Shown here in pieces: positions 45,701-59,500 of a stretch of DNA of 64,000 bases; position 1 is the first letter of the stretch, and each line of letters starts with the position of its first letter. Origin of the DNA: Undaria pinnatifida (Eukaryota; Sar; Phaeophyceae; Laminariales; Alariaceae). The position numbers and the translations under genes are program-made. The stretch is from assembly GCA_012845835.1 (NCBI GenBank), contig JABAKD010000021.1:6107386-6171385 (forward strand). Direction: 5' to 3'. The notes beneath the pieces were generated by a model that was not told where the DNA came from, did no database searches, and was given only the letters and a program-made list of their open reading frames with translations.

Positions 45701-47517
45701 ATAGGTCATGGGATTTTGTCATCCGGTATAGTGCAGGTTCGATTTTCCCCCAAAGCAGTTTCACTGGGTTAAGAAGGACGAGAAAGACATGTGTTTATTG
45801 GCTTGAGCTCCCAAAAGGAGGGATCCAGCAAAGGTGTGGCGCACCTCTACAAAATACCGTAGCAAGCGTCGTGCCTCCCTTTTGTCACCAACCGTATTAG
45901 ATCTGGCTGAACGAGTAACTCTGTACTTACTGACAAAACACGTTAGGCGATATGATTGGCCAGCGTCAGCTAACCGTTCTATCGGGGATTCGCCTCGAAA
46001 AAAAATATTTGAACGGCAGCACCGAAACCTGAGGCCGCGCAAGAAACAGGGGGGAGGTCTCTCGCGAGAATGATCTCGAGACACTTCAACGACAGCCCGC
46101 CCCCCCCCCCCCCGCCACCGTAGAAGTTGTCTGCAGGATACTCTGATACGTTTACATCGAAAGTGTGTGTGCTGCAGGTGACCAGGGCATTTCAAAGCTG
46201 GTCGAGGTTCACGAAGGAACGCATTCGAAACCATTTTTTGGGTGTGAGATGTTGAGCTCACTAATATTGGAGGTCAAAAATCTTCTGTTGCACCCTCTTG
46301 CGAAAGGTAGCGCTTTGACGCGATGCCACCCGTTATTCGTTTTCCCCCAACCGCCACCAGTGTTCCGCCTCAAAATACTTTCTCAGTTTGGTCGCTAGTT
46401 GCACATGGGTACAAGCACCTGATGTAGCTCACGGTCGATCGAGTCGACGATTTAAGCACTGCTGCCGGGCTATGCTATCATAGAGTACTCATGTGAGATT
46501 ATGTTTCCAAGATTTATACCAGGTGGGACTTTATTCCCGCTCGTTTGCGCGCCAGATACGACGACCGCGTAGTTGTTTGCCGTCCTCTCGTCGCGCTTGA
46601 TTGTCACCTTGTCCGCCAGACGTAGGCGTCGCTGTATTTATGAAGTTGTTACCATGTATCCCACGCGTCGACCGCTCAAACATATATCAATACGCATAAA
46701 CGCTGTACAATGATATATGATTATAGACATCACCCTGTTGACCTTCATAGCTACTGTAGTTGCAAGGGGAGTCGCCGACCTATATCTTTAATGAGGACAC
46801 ACAACCCGTAATGAATGCGCGCGATCGAAGTATCACACACGGCTTGCAAAGGTGAGTTTCGCCAAAATATTCAATCCCACAGATGGAGTTATTTCATTTT
46901 TTCTTATATTTTGACATCTTACAAGCGTGATTATTGTGCGCGAAACACAGCAGACATGACACCCATACTTGAGCATTCCCTCGGTGAGTATTTGTGGATC
47001 TCGCGCACGGTATTGGCATCGATTTCTTGCCTATTGCAGCTATCTTCCGCGTCGTGTATATCATCATGAGTGTATATTATGTACGTGTTGGTTTCCCAAC
47101 AGCTTGATGAAAATCTGGGACGTACCATGAATAGTAGAAATTGGCGCACAGCTTCCATAATGTCCATGTACTCGGGCTCTCGTCGCTGCTCGCAAACCTG
47201 GTTAGCATTTAAATGTCCGCCTTGCCGGCTGCACCAGTGTCAGCAGTCTCTGTCCAAACAACTGGCTGTTGTTGCTTATCCCGATTACCCTGGTTTTCTG
47301 TCCGCGAAGCAAGAATGTTTTTTTCGCGAATTCGCTTCGTAATTTTCCTCGGCGCTTTTGTACCACTCTCGCTAGTAATATTACCTATTTTGATTTCAAC
47401 GTCGCGGTTTGCGTTACTGTAGGTTGCTTTTTGCTAAGCTGTGCCAGTAATTCATGCACAAAATATCGCTCTTACGTGGGCTAATAGTGGACGTGGAGGC
47501 CTGATTTTGATCAAAAT

Positions 47518-47552
<35 letters not shown>

Positions 47553-50500
47553 GGGGAGGGGGCGGGGGCGGGGGCGGCTCATGCTTCTTATACAGTAGAT
47601 ATACATTCGTTGCATTCGTACGTCTAACCCGTCAGGTACCGAGCCTTTTCTAGGTTGCCAATGCAATTTGAAACGGATATATGGGAATAAATGTTACTCC
47701 TCCCGGTTGTCTCCGTTCAACCCCATCTGCAGCATTACCATTACAGTAGTCACCCGGCCCAGCGATTCTTTCGACGGCACCGCCAACGTCACCTTCGCTG
47801 CCATGGACTTTCTTCAACAGTCCAGCTCGTTCGAGACCACGTCGACCGCCAACGAAGACGAAGACGATGACGTTGGCGCCGGAACCAACGCAGCTCATGG
47901 TCACCAATCACAAGCGACTGGAACCCTGGTGTCGTCGTCCCAAGGAGAGCTGCCGGTAGAACGGATGCTCGCTTCGGTTCGGTTTAATGTCACCTATTAC
48001 CACTGCGCGGCCGGGAGCTTCTGGAACTTCACGTTAGACAGCAGAAACAGCACTGACGAGGTCACTGCTAGCTGTCTTCTATGCACGGAAGAGATGGGAG
48101 GCACGCCGGAGGTAAATGCGCCGGGGGTTTCTGGAGTTGGACTTGACCTCTTCACATTTGTTCCTGAACTGAGATTTCGTTTTTGGTTGAGCCAGTGCGC
48201 ACTCCGAGAATGCGGAAGCAAATTGGCCGCGGCGTTGTCCCAACGGTGATAGGTTGAGCCACAACTCCTACAAACGTGTGAACGTCGTGTGTGGAACCCA
48301 TCGCAAAGATTCCTTTAGAAAAGTTCTCTGTGCTTCACAGAAGTTGAGGTACACCGATAACCACTCATGTTGATGTCGTGTGTAGTCGTGGAACGCACAA
48401 ACGTCCTGTCTTCACCTCTCCCCCTCTTCTGTGGCAGTTGTGGTACGTATATATCTTCATTTTTAGTGCGCAGACCAAGGCCACAGTTGAAACCTTGCTG
48501 CTGTAACATGTTTTTTTTTCTGGGAGGCTGGAATAGCATCTGCCAATGCTTGCCGTTTGAGAGTCATCGCTCTATGGCGCGGCAGGGTTGGAACTTCTTC
48601 GTATAAACGTTTCTTACCTCCTACCCGCTTAACTCCTCTAACTCGGAACCATCGGTGGATACGGTACTTATGCGAGTATGTTTCCTCCGGAACTGGCGCA
48701 TAGGTAGGCTTGTCTGTTTTTGCTAACGAATGTCTTCGAAGTCATGGTTCGTTTGATATACTGAACTTCTGCTTCACCCCGACAGTGAGATGTCTCGTGC
48801 CGCCAGCCGTAAATTGTTGCGTGACGTCGGCATGTATTGACGTGCTTGGCGCCTGAAACGCGCCCCTCTTCTGCACACGCAGGGCGTAGATTGTTCAAAT
48901 GCTGGGGCGACCATTGGGGCATTGCCGATCAAGTCCGGATACTGGCGGGCAACCCTCGACCAGGTCTATATCCGCGAATGCTCTAACCAGGTGTGGAGGC
49001 GATGGGCATTTGGTTGGATGTGGGAGCGATGGGCATTTAAGTGGATGAGATCATCGCTGCCGATTCATGGAAGTGCTTAGTCATATGTTGTTCCCAGCAA
49101 GTCCGTGTACTCTCATGTTTACACCGTAAGTGCGACGTGATTGCACGAGCCGAGCAGAAACTCCCTGCACAGAGGTAGAATGTTCTGTTGCTCGAGACTA
49201 CGTATTGGGTATTGCATATGATCAAGAAGTTGCGCTTTCAAGGTATATATTTGGGTGCGAAGTGTACACCGATGACGTCTATAGGTTTCGCGTAGGTGAT
49301 AGTAGTGATGTTTTTCTGGCATCTAACGTAACGCCGTACGCGTGCATCTGACCCTGCAACGGCGACCGCTATATGAGATGCGACAATTAACCTGCATAAT
49401 ATATGTTCCGCTAGCTGTTCGTTTTTGAACAAAATCTTACCACAATCGCAGGAAACAGGTACACTGAACAAATTTTATTTTTAAGAAATGCGCCCACGCT
49501 CCTACCCCTCTTCAAACACGCGTTGATCGGCCCAACACCCCAACCAAGAACAGCCGCCCGAAACATATTAACCGCGAAATGTACCTACCGACACCACTCG
49601 CCCGTGTGAAATCACGATGATTCGTGGCTTACGAATACACGAAATAAAACACGCTAGTGGCCGGCGCACTGAAGTGAGCAAACGCGCAGTATTTGTTTAC
49701 ACGCGCGGCCCAGCGCGGGAGGTGACTGCTTACTCCACCGTGTTGGTGTCCATGAGTGGTTCGGTTGGGCTGACTACCACAACACGTGACTCAGAGCGTC
49801 GGAATCGTTATGACTTACAGCGCTTGCGTCCAAACATGTGTTCCGTTGCGTTTTCCGACGATATTGAGTTTGGGTGAAATCCTTGTATCGGCACTTTTTA
49901 CAGGACGCGTGCACGGGGGGAACGTCGGTCGCGAGGGTTAACGATTACTGCGGCGATGGCTATGAAGGACCTCGTAAGTGACGTTGTTTCGCCGGGTAGT
50001 TGATGCACCTCGAAGATGCGAATCGCGTTTGTTTGGTCCTGTTGAAAACAAGACCTCGAAGCATTGTACAACGGGGCTGTCTATTGAACAGCTTTCGTCG
50101 GTCGTATATTATAGTCTTTGTGCGTCGAAGCGCTTTACAGGAAATTTTTTTTTTTGCGCTTGTCGATACAACGATAGGGGCATGCTCTGCGGTGACGTTC
50201 GTGATAGCTCCAGCGGGAACGCATCCACCATTGTCCATGTACCACGTAGGCATGGCCGACATAAAACGTATGCGAAACCTTCCTCGCTGTTTTTTCAAGA
50301 CGTTTGTACACTGCCAACCATCCCGAGCTCCCTCTACTCTTTGTCCACCACAGGCAAGTTGTCTCAGGGGCGATTTTCTGGTGGAGGTAACGACAGCCCA
50401 TGCCCTTTTTCTCGTAAGGTTCTCGTTCAGAGCAGATTGTACCGTGTCTAACATGCACATGATCAATCACGTCTGGCGTGTCATACGTGGCGCACCGTAG

Positions 50501-53500
50501 ATGCTGCAAGTTAGGGCTGAAAAATTGATTCTGCAAGTTAGGACTGAAAATATGATTCTGCGAAATCCAGCTACCAGGTATTTTCGTGCAGTGCAGTCTC
50601 CCGCTGAGGTAGCCACCCATAGTTTTCCGCCGGTGGAACAACCAGCGGAAAGGGGGGTGGATACTATCCAACAATCAGACAAAGCAAAAAAACTCTTCAT
50701 CTAGCAATTTGAAGAAATGGTTATACCGAACCAAGACGCTTCAGGGAAAGGAAAAAAACAGTTTGACCCTTTTGTGCGTTCGCTGCATGATGGATCCCTG
50801 CCGCATGATGGATCCCTGCATGTCGGAGCCGCAATGTTGGGTTGCAATGCGTTCATAATTGCAGTCCTCCTCCCTAGCATGGCGCAATCGCCCACATCTT
50901 GCAGAATGTACGTTGCCCGTCTGGGGAAATTGTTTTGCGTCGTTCGTGCTGTACCGTTAACGTGTTCGCTCTTCCGGTCCGGCCCTACCGCTTGGTTGAC
51001 TCCGCCCGCTGCAATAAAAGAGTGTGAAGTGTGTTCCGATGGATACGGAAGAGGAGCTGCGAATGCGTGCCATGTTTGCACGAATGGCTTCAAAATCGGC
51101 ATGTACTTCCTTGTCGTCATTTCGGTGCTATTAACGCTCGTCATCATCGCTCTCCTAGCGGTGTATCTTGTGAGTTTGCCTGTTGACGCGGTGTTTGAAC
51201 GTGAACTTCGCCATTGTTATCAACAGTAATGTAAACTGTTGTTCTCGGATCGTGCTGAGGGTATTTCGTCCGATTGGAGATACATTTTAACACGTCGTTG
51301 CGATTGGTCTAGACCGTCGATGACTGCACCACTGACGTGTACGCAGCCACACGCGATCCGGGTGACGGCCTTAATTTGGTGTGTGACCGTCAGAGAATGC
51401 TAAAGCGGAGTAGCAAAACCAAACCCAACACTCTCGATACCGACGTTTATTCAACCTTCTTCTCAGATTGGAGGCAAGGACGCGGTATCATCCACTGTTG
51501 CGAACACCAAGCAAACAATTTTCTCCGTACACCGTCGTGGCTCCGGGGGTTCACTGCCAACGGGTGGTCGCGGCAGCATTGGCTTTGGGCCCCTCCACGC
51601 CCGCAGCGGCAAGTCAACATTTTCTTCCATTGTTAGCATCAATATCTCGAAACACGGCAGAAACAAGGAGACGGCAGAGGTCGACAACGGCATCGTCGAT
51701 AGTGCTAAAAGCTTCGGGGGAAGCAGGCAGGGAACAGGTTATAGTAGCGGTGATAGTGTAGGTCGGGCAGGATCAAAGGGTCGTCGCTGGATGACTGGAG
51801 TGTCTAGTTTCTTCAGTAGCACTCGCGGGAAGGTGGCCACACGCGGAGCTTCAAGCACAGAAATACATGGTGACAGCGCTAGTGACGTTGTTCGAGCCAT
51901 ACCCAAGGCTGGACGCTGGATCCCTGGACGGTCAGGAATGTTCGGGAACACTCGCCGAGCAGTCACGGTTCCCGGTGGTCCAAGTGCCGACGCGTCTACT
52001 TCGTCGCGAACGGCCGGGGGGAATAGCCCCGCTGCGTTCTTGGGGTCACGAGATGCTGGACCAGCTGTCTCCGAGGGAGGCTTGGGCCGGGCTTATGGAG
52101 GAAAGGGGGTGCCGCGTACGCGGGTAAACAACACAACCAAAACAAAGACCGCAGCTGCCACCAGGATTGGAGAAACTCTGTCTGCTTTGCCCCTATCGAA
52201 GATCAAAATCGTCATAGGTAAGCTAGTATCGAACACTGTATGCGTCCGTCGCTCAACCAAACACAGAGTTTCGAACTTTTACCCCCACAAGTCTTTTCCA
52301 GCTCAAGATGGACTTTCCGAGCTATATTCCCACAGTAGGATTGTTGTCTAAACTCGACGCATCACACCTGTTTTTAGTCTGGGGGTGATGGCGATGAAAC
52401 CTTCCAAAATGAGAGGCGATACGCAAACAAAGTGAAGACTCACGCACAGCACGAAAAGGGGGTTAATGGAACCAGTTGTCGCAGAGTCGACTCTTCGAAG
52501 TCGACGTACCGAATAGGATCTTTTGTTTTGGGGGCGGTTGCCATTTGTAAAGCCGAGATGTTCGCGTGCAGAGCAAAGATGATGACTAGAGGAGACGGAC
52601 GAAAATCGTGAAGTGGTGCATGAATGGTCCTTTCGCATAATGACTACCTCCCCGATCAAACTGCTAGTCAGTCATAATAACACCCGAGCGATCCAGAGCC
52701 AGATCAGCGAACACTGGGATGTTTCTGGTATGCATATTGCTCTGTGTGGTGCGCGTTTGAGATTTCACGTAGGCTACGGAAGATTCTGTACAGAAACGTT
52801 ATGTGCGTCGAACCTCGAACCAAGATGAAGATGGCATCTACTGCCAGATTAAAGGCAACGTGGTCGAAAGCGCGCTTCGGGCCAGGGTATATGCGTCGTC
52901 GTCAATCTCAATGACCTGTTGTTTTTCTTCACCCGTTTCTCGCGCAACGCACAGAAAGGGCAGCAAATAAACGAATTCAACTGCCACTTTTCTTAGTGAC
53001 AAACCGCCACACATGCCGTAATCGTGGACGTTCCGAATTGATTTAGACATCGCAACCGTCCCCTCTTCTGTGTTCCTCGAAACGCCGCGCCTCACTTGGA
53101 TTAGTGGTTGCAAATCAGCAGAAAACGGCGTTGAGTCCGTTCATAACGACTGTTTGCTACCAGGACGCTGCTCTCATTGTCTCATCCCCGCTGCCCCCCC
53201 GCCCCGTGCTTCGTCCTTTTCGTGGTCCGCATGCTTACCTACTTTGCCGTTCCCCTCGCTCGGTTATGATGCTGGCGCTGTGTGTATCGAGTTCAGTTGT
53301 CTGGCAAATATCAAGCGCGGTAAGTCGGCACATATTTCGTGCTTTTTGAAAGCTGTGCCCGTACTACGTGTTTCAGGTTTTGGTTCTGATACATGCTGAG
53401 ACTTTGAACCGTCGAGACCATGTCGACCAGCAATGACGATTGTTGGATAGTTGCGCTCGCGAAGAAACTTGAAATATCCCGATCTGTGGCAATGTTTACA

Positions 53501-56500
53501 TCTCAAAGCTAGAAGCCGGACGATACGCAAATAGCTTGGTTGCACTTGAAATGTTTGGACATTCTCGGCGAAAAAGTTCATCACATCTGCTTCGTAGTAC
53601 GTGGAGTGCCCGTGTTTTCACATGTAGGTGCCCCCTGAATCGCAGGGTCGGCAGCGGCATCTAACAACCGCTTAGTTTAGTGGTGTTAGAGATATTTTGC
53701 GTAGTCCAGTTAATCTCCAAAAAATATCAAGTTGAAACCATACGCACTGCGAGCCCTTTCTCCGCTACCCCCATCCGCCACCCCGATGCGTCGTTTTCTG
53801 CTACTCCGAGTTTAGCTGTCGGTGCTGCACCTTTTTGTGGATGCAATGTCCAATGCTTGCAACGACATGAAACCCCCTGTTTCTGCCCTGGTATGCATGC
53901 AGTTTGCCGACGTCACCAACACCGGATTTCCGCCTATTTACGACAAGTTCCTCTCGGTAATCGGGATGTTCTCGTTGGATCTGGGATGGATTCTGTCGGC
54001 GGCGTGTCTAGCGACCGGCGTCACATTCTACGACAAGTTACTGTGAGCGGCTCGCGGAAGGGCATTGCTTGGTATTCGTAGGGTGTCGTTGCGTGCATCA
54101 CCTACGGTACTGGTGGGTAAAATATTTTTTGCACGCCCCTGGCCAGACGAGTGTTGTGTGTCACGGAAGAAACCGACTACATTAGTAAAAACAAACCGTG
54201 GTGTAGAAATCCGATTCAATCCCGGTGCACTAGGCAATTGGTAAATGATGCGGTAACATCTGTATCGGATCTGGACGTATTCGCCAGACCTTAATATGAT
54301 ATGGCTCATCAGAGATCGAGGCTTGGGGCTCGGAAGAGCATAATGTATCGAAGTCCGAACCTAGTAAGTGGGGTACGCATTCTGTAGTTGGGTAGGCGTC
54401 GCGCTATCTCCTCTGTGGCGCGAGTAGTGGGCGTTACACGACGTCCAAACCCGGCTGTCCCTGCGACCAAGCAATTTCCGGCGTATACATGAACAGAGTC
54501 AGTCTTCAGTCCATGCTTCACTATTGATATGGTGTGAGATTTTTCGATGTGTTTCGTTTCCATTGTCTAGTGATTTCTGCCGCTCCTGATTCCTGAAACA
54601 TGGCACACCAGTGCTCATCCCACTCGACGACTTCACTTGGGAAGGGTGTGTTATTCGAACCCAACGAAGAGGGCAGTTACCCGGCCGATAAACAACGTCA
54701 ATCCCGCCCAAGGAACCACAGCAAGCATTAACACTGTGTGTGAAATGTATATTTCTGTTCATACCGCTGGCTACCCTTCAGCTACGTCTCGTAGGCCGTT
54801 TGATCCCGTTAGTGATATTATGTCATGCCCAGGTTTCGATTTTTGGGTTCGAAGCGGGTTAAGCAGCAATCGTGGCCGAGCAGATCCCGTTCTTGATGTT
54901 GATACCGACTGCTCTGTTCGTCGCGTGTGCCACCGGTGTATGAAACCGTCCGAATGTTGTTTTCGTGCGCAGGATGGTGACCATTGGACCTGTATTTCTT
55001 CTCGGCCTCTTGGGGGTCACCTTTTACTTGGGGTCGAGGCGGACAAAGCCTAGCATCGCCGAGGCGCCGATCATTACAGCGCGCAGCAGGAGACCGAGCA
55101 GCTCAATGGAGAACAGTGTTCAAGTGTTCCCGAAGGTTGGGGGCATCGGCGACCAACAACACCACCCGACGTATGACGCGGCACATCCAGCGGTCAGCCC
55201 GTCAGCGTCTCGACGACCTGCGTTGGGTTCGGGAGGGGTGACAAGTAGCCAGGATCCGCCTACGAAGGTGACGAACGCCACACATGGTCGCGAACCGAGC
55301 TGGATGATACACGTTAGTGAAGATGCTGCCGGCGAATCAGGGCAACCAAACGCTGTATCCGCCTCCGGCCCTGTGGAACGACCTATCCTCGCTTCTGTCC
55401 ACTCTCTTCGGAGGATGTGGCAGACTGGTGCGGGGAACGATATGGATGCTAAGCAGGTGTGTTCAGTGGCACATTAGCGTGGTATCGGGCCGGTCACAGT
55501 GTGTTCTGTGATACGCGCGCGTGGGTATTGAAACAAATGGTTGATCGGTATGCACTATTGAGTGCCATGGTAGCGTCAAGAGCATTGCTAGCAACACGAA
55601 GAATAATCAAAAGACAGAGCGGTGGCTTCCCAATTGACGGAGTCTATGTAACGCACGGATATCGTATCAACGTGCTCTTCCATGTAGCACGGCGTTGTCG
55701 TATCCAAGCCGGGTTACACTTCAACGTGGTATGGGGGCGATGGGATCGAGGGACATGACATAAGAGGATTTACAGGCGCTGTACCACACTGACTGTGTAG
55801 CCAAAGTGGAGCGTGATCAGGTTGAATCATCTCACAGCGTCCGCAACGACGGTGCGTCGTGAGGTGGTATTACCTGCACCGCTGCCCAATCCCTATAGCA
55901 CTACCCAAGAAGCGGTCGAGACGCATGCTACGATAGAGATAGCATTTTTAGCCTCAAATAGTTTCTGAATGAAGGGGCTTCTCAACCAAAAATTTTTGGA
56001 AATAGGCCCAGTTTTGGGCGTGGTTCTTGTTGTATACCAAGGCCATGGCATGTTTTCTCCGGTAGCTGTTTTTAGTTTATCCAAATCACCTTTGAGAGAG
56101 GTCTTATGCTCCGAAATTGAAAAACCTCGGAAAAAAAGGCGTGCAGTTTTTTCGTCGCACGCGTCTCGAGGGGAATCGCTTATGTTCGGTAGAAGGACGA
56201 TTAGTCGACTTCGTTTTGTTTAGAAAAACGATGAACACGAAGTCAACTCCTCTCAACGCTGGCAGCCTTGTCCAAGCCTAGAGATTTTGACTGTCGACCC
56301 GTTCCTTCGACGTTTGCCCTTCGCTTTTCTCTGCTGGCCTGTCGACGCCTTTTTTCCCTCTGACAGAGCCAACTGTGGGGCCTATTTGCCCGCCATACGA
56401 CAATGATCCTCATAATCCTGTACCTCGTGTACAGCCAGGTGTCTACTGTGGTAAGAACAGCGTATAAATCGCACCGTCCTTGTGGTCCTCCTCACCAAAA

Positions 56501-59500
56501 CTGCGACTTGCGAACTTTTTTATTTTACCGTTTGGACGTTTCCACTCCATAAATTGAATCGCATATTAGGGTGTAAAACACCTTTAAGTAAGATTTTCTT
56601 TTTTTTCCCGTGATAAATGGATGAAAACCTCTTGTTTAGGTATAATCGTAGAAGGCACTTGCCCGCAGCACCGATGCCGTATTCACTCGTTACGTCAAAC
56701 AAAGTGTATCTATCTTAGACGGCACCCGCTCGACGCAACAAATCCCCCGCGCAGTAGAGGCGTAACGTAGATGGGGGGAAACTATGTAGGGTGCGCTCTA
56801 TGAGGCAGAGATGCCGGACGGTGTCGGCCTCTGCACGCTCTAACGAAGGTACTGTAAACCTTGGAAGGGAGGACAGGACACGTTTTGCAAGCGGCCAACT
56901 TGTTCTGACTTACCGCTCTCCTCAGCCGAGTCGATGCCTATTGTACCAAAAATAAATGTGTACGCAATTCATTACTCGGTGTCGCAAAACCCACTAGGAT
57001 TAGTCGTTGACGTTCGCGTAAAAGTGTTTTTTGAATGTGAGGGTGTAGAGCTCTTCGTGCGAGAATGCATAATAATTTTTAGGACTCCGCTCTTTACAGT
57101 ACCACGTCTTCTTTTCAGCTTCTACAAGCTTCAAAACTACCTGTTCAACCTGATTGATGCACAAGTGTGGGCAAGCCGTATTTGTGGTATATATGTGTAA
57201 TGCATTGCATCTGCAAAAACATGCGTGATGGAGCCTAAGACGCCTATCGCTGCCAGTACCGCGCAACCAGGGAAGTTGATAGTCACGCCTAGTGAGCGGG
57301 CCTATAACCCCGAGGTGGAATTGATACCGCCAATACCGTAGACCACCAAACCAGTAAGCAAAGATATGGAGTGGAGGTACATCCGTGTTGAACTGAGGAC
57401 AACAACGTCTTCTGTGCCATCAGTGCCTTGAGTCTATCAGTACCTACGGCCTAACGACGCACCACCATAATATTTCTATACCGTACGGATAGTTGACCGC
57501 CTCCAAAAACAATAAATAAAAAAGGTAATAATAATAGTGTTCTTCCCCTCTACCACCCCAATATCCCCGGTCGATATACTTAGCGATTTCTTCACCTAAA
57601 TCAATATTGCGCCATATTTCCTCCAATGCGGAAACACGCGTAACATACAAACCCGTGACGATAACCCTTTTCGTATCTCCCGCAGGTGTTCCAAACGTTC
57701 GCGTGCGAGGATTATCCTGAGATCGACAAAAGCTACTTGAGAGCCGACAGTCGAATCGAGTGCCACACGTCCACGCACACGGGGTACAAGATATATGCCG
57801 CCATCATGATCTGCATCTGTGAGTATCGGACACGTTTGCGGTACGATGGTGTATACTCCGCTTTTATTGCTACGGTTGCTGTGCGCTTGGAGGCATTACG
57901 AAAACCGCATGGTGTGTCCGCGTATATATTTATTTTTAGTTTTTTTCCTTTCATCAAAGCCAGGGTTTAGTCCGCTTTCGTTGACAACTCCGTGAACCGT
58001 GCGTTGTCACATCGGCCACCCGCCCGTAGGGCGTATACATGCGTATATAGCAAAGGTTGGCGGTCAAGTAGGAACGCCTCTCACCTTGGCGAAATAAGAC
58101 CCATGTAGCAGTTTCAGACCTCAAATACTTGAAGGTTTCGCGCGAGCACGTTTCTGCATCGCTACCACCGATCAACCTTCCACGTAGGCATAGCCTTCCA
58201 CATTGCAGTGGCCGGCACATAATAATAGGCATGCTGATTGGCAAGTAACTCAGGGAAAACATTGGCGTAGTCGTGGCGAGAGGTACAGACATTGCTACAC
58301 CCTTTCCATCGTAATCCTGTAATCCTGACATTCGCCTTCGTCTTGGACAGAAGTGCCAGACTCTAGGCGATGTTTTTTTTCGTGTTACAACGTGGCGCTA
58401 TTAACCTCCTTGTGGTCCGCCGACCATTTCATGCACAGATCCGTTGGGTATTCCCGCAGCGTTTGGCTACCTGCTGGTACGTCAGCGGTCAGCGATCAAC
58501 CCTCCAACTGACAAGAGACTTAAATACTCAAGAGGGACACAACACGTTGTGGTAAGTACAGCATGTTAAGCTCTACACAACCTACCTATATCAAGGTGTA
58601 CCCGTGAAAACAAGGCAGTAATGCCCAGATGAAACTTGAACGGTACTGTCCCCGAGCGGGGTGGATGGGTTTTCGTCAAAGGGCTAATGTCTTCAGCCGT
58701 CTCCTCTGTCGAGACAGCCCGGGCCATGCTCTGTTGAACCATGATGCGTCTTCGTGTGTGAGCAAAACACGTGGTATAGGACGAAGCATTCTCCACGTGA
58801 GCCGCCCGCATGCGCTTTAACCCTGTTGATACGTTTGCACCCGCACCACTTGAAGTGGCACTTACCCGTTTGCTGCCAACATCGCGCCGTCCGTTCCTCC
58901 GCGACATTTCCACGACATTTCACGCTTTGAGATAGCGTGAGAAAATCGACCAGCGCAGGTTAAATCAAACGGTCGCACCGACGGCCTTCCTCTGGAGTGC
59001 CTACTACCCCAACCGCTACTACTTCGAGGTACGGCCACCCATTTTAAGCTGAATTTTCTCTTGTCAGGAAACTATATCGAAAATTGGAGTTGCGTATGGG
59101 AGGTATGTTTAGGTCCCGTCGTGGCGTATTGTTTGCATGGAGGCGAAACGTACGTAGTGCACAATGACGGTCGAGATATAGCAGCTAAACGAACAGTTGG
59201 TAAATCGGCATGCCCCCGATTCCTCCTGTTCGTGAGCGCTTGCGGGGGTGATTAGCACAGGCCTGCGTTAAGGCATTGCTTTGTTATTTTCATGGTGGCA
59301 ACAGTGGGTTCACCCCGTAACCACTTCCCCACGACACGAGCAACCATACTCTGCTAACACCACACAGCAACACAATGCCCGTGGTCATCCGGATTCCCCT
59401 CTAAAACTTCCCATGCCAGCTTATCTGTATGTACGAGGGTAATGCGCGTGTTACGGGTCGTTAGGCGCCCTGCGTAGCAGCGTTAGATTCCCTTTACACA

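Noticed and set aside
45761-46261. 166-codon minus-strand frame in intron 11
   Set aside because: No domain recognised, it contains a poly-Gly stretch from a C run, and it lies antisense within an intron.
48654-48712. Missing stalk exon reading LMRVCFLRNWRI
   Set aside because: There is a donor-like GTAGGC, but no AG acceptor between the upstream in-frame stop at 48604 and the motif.
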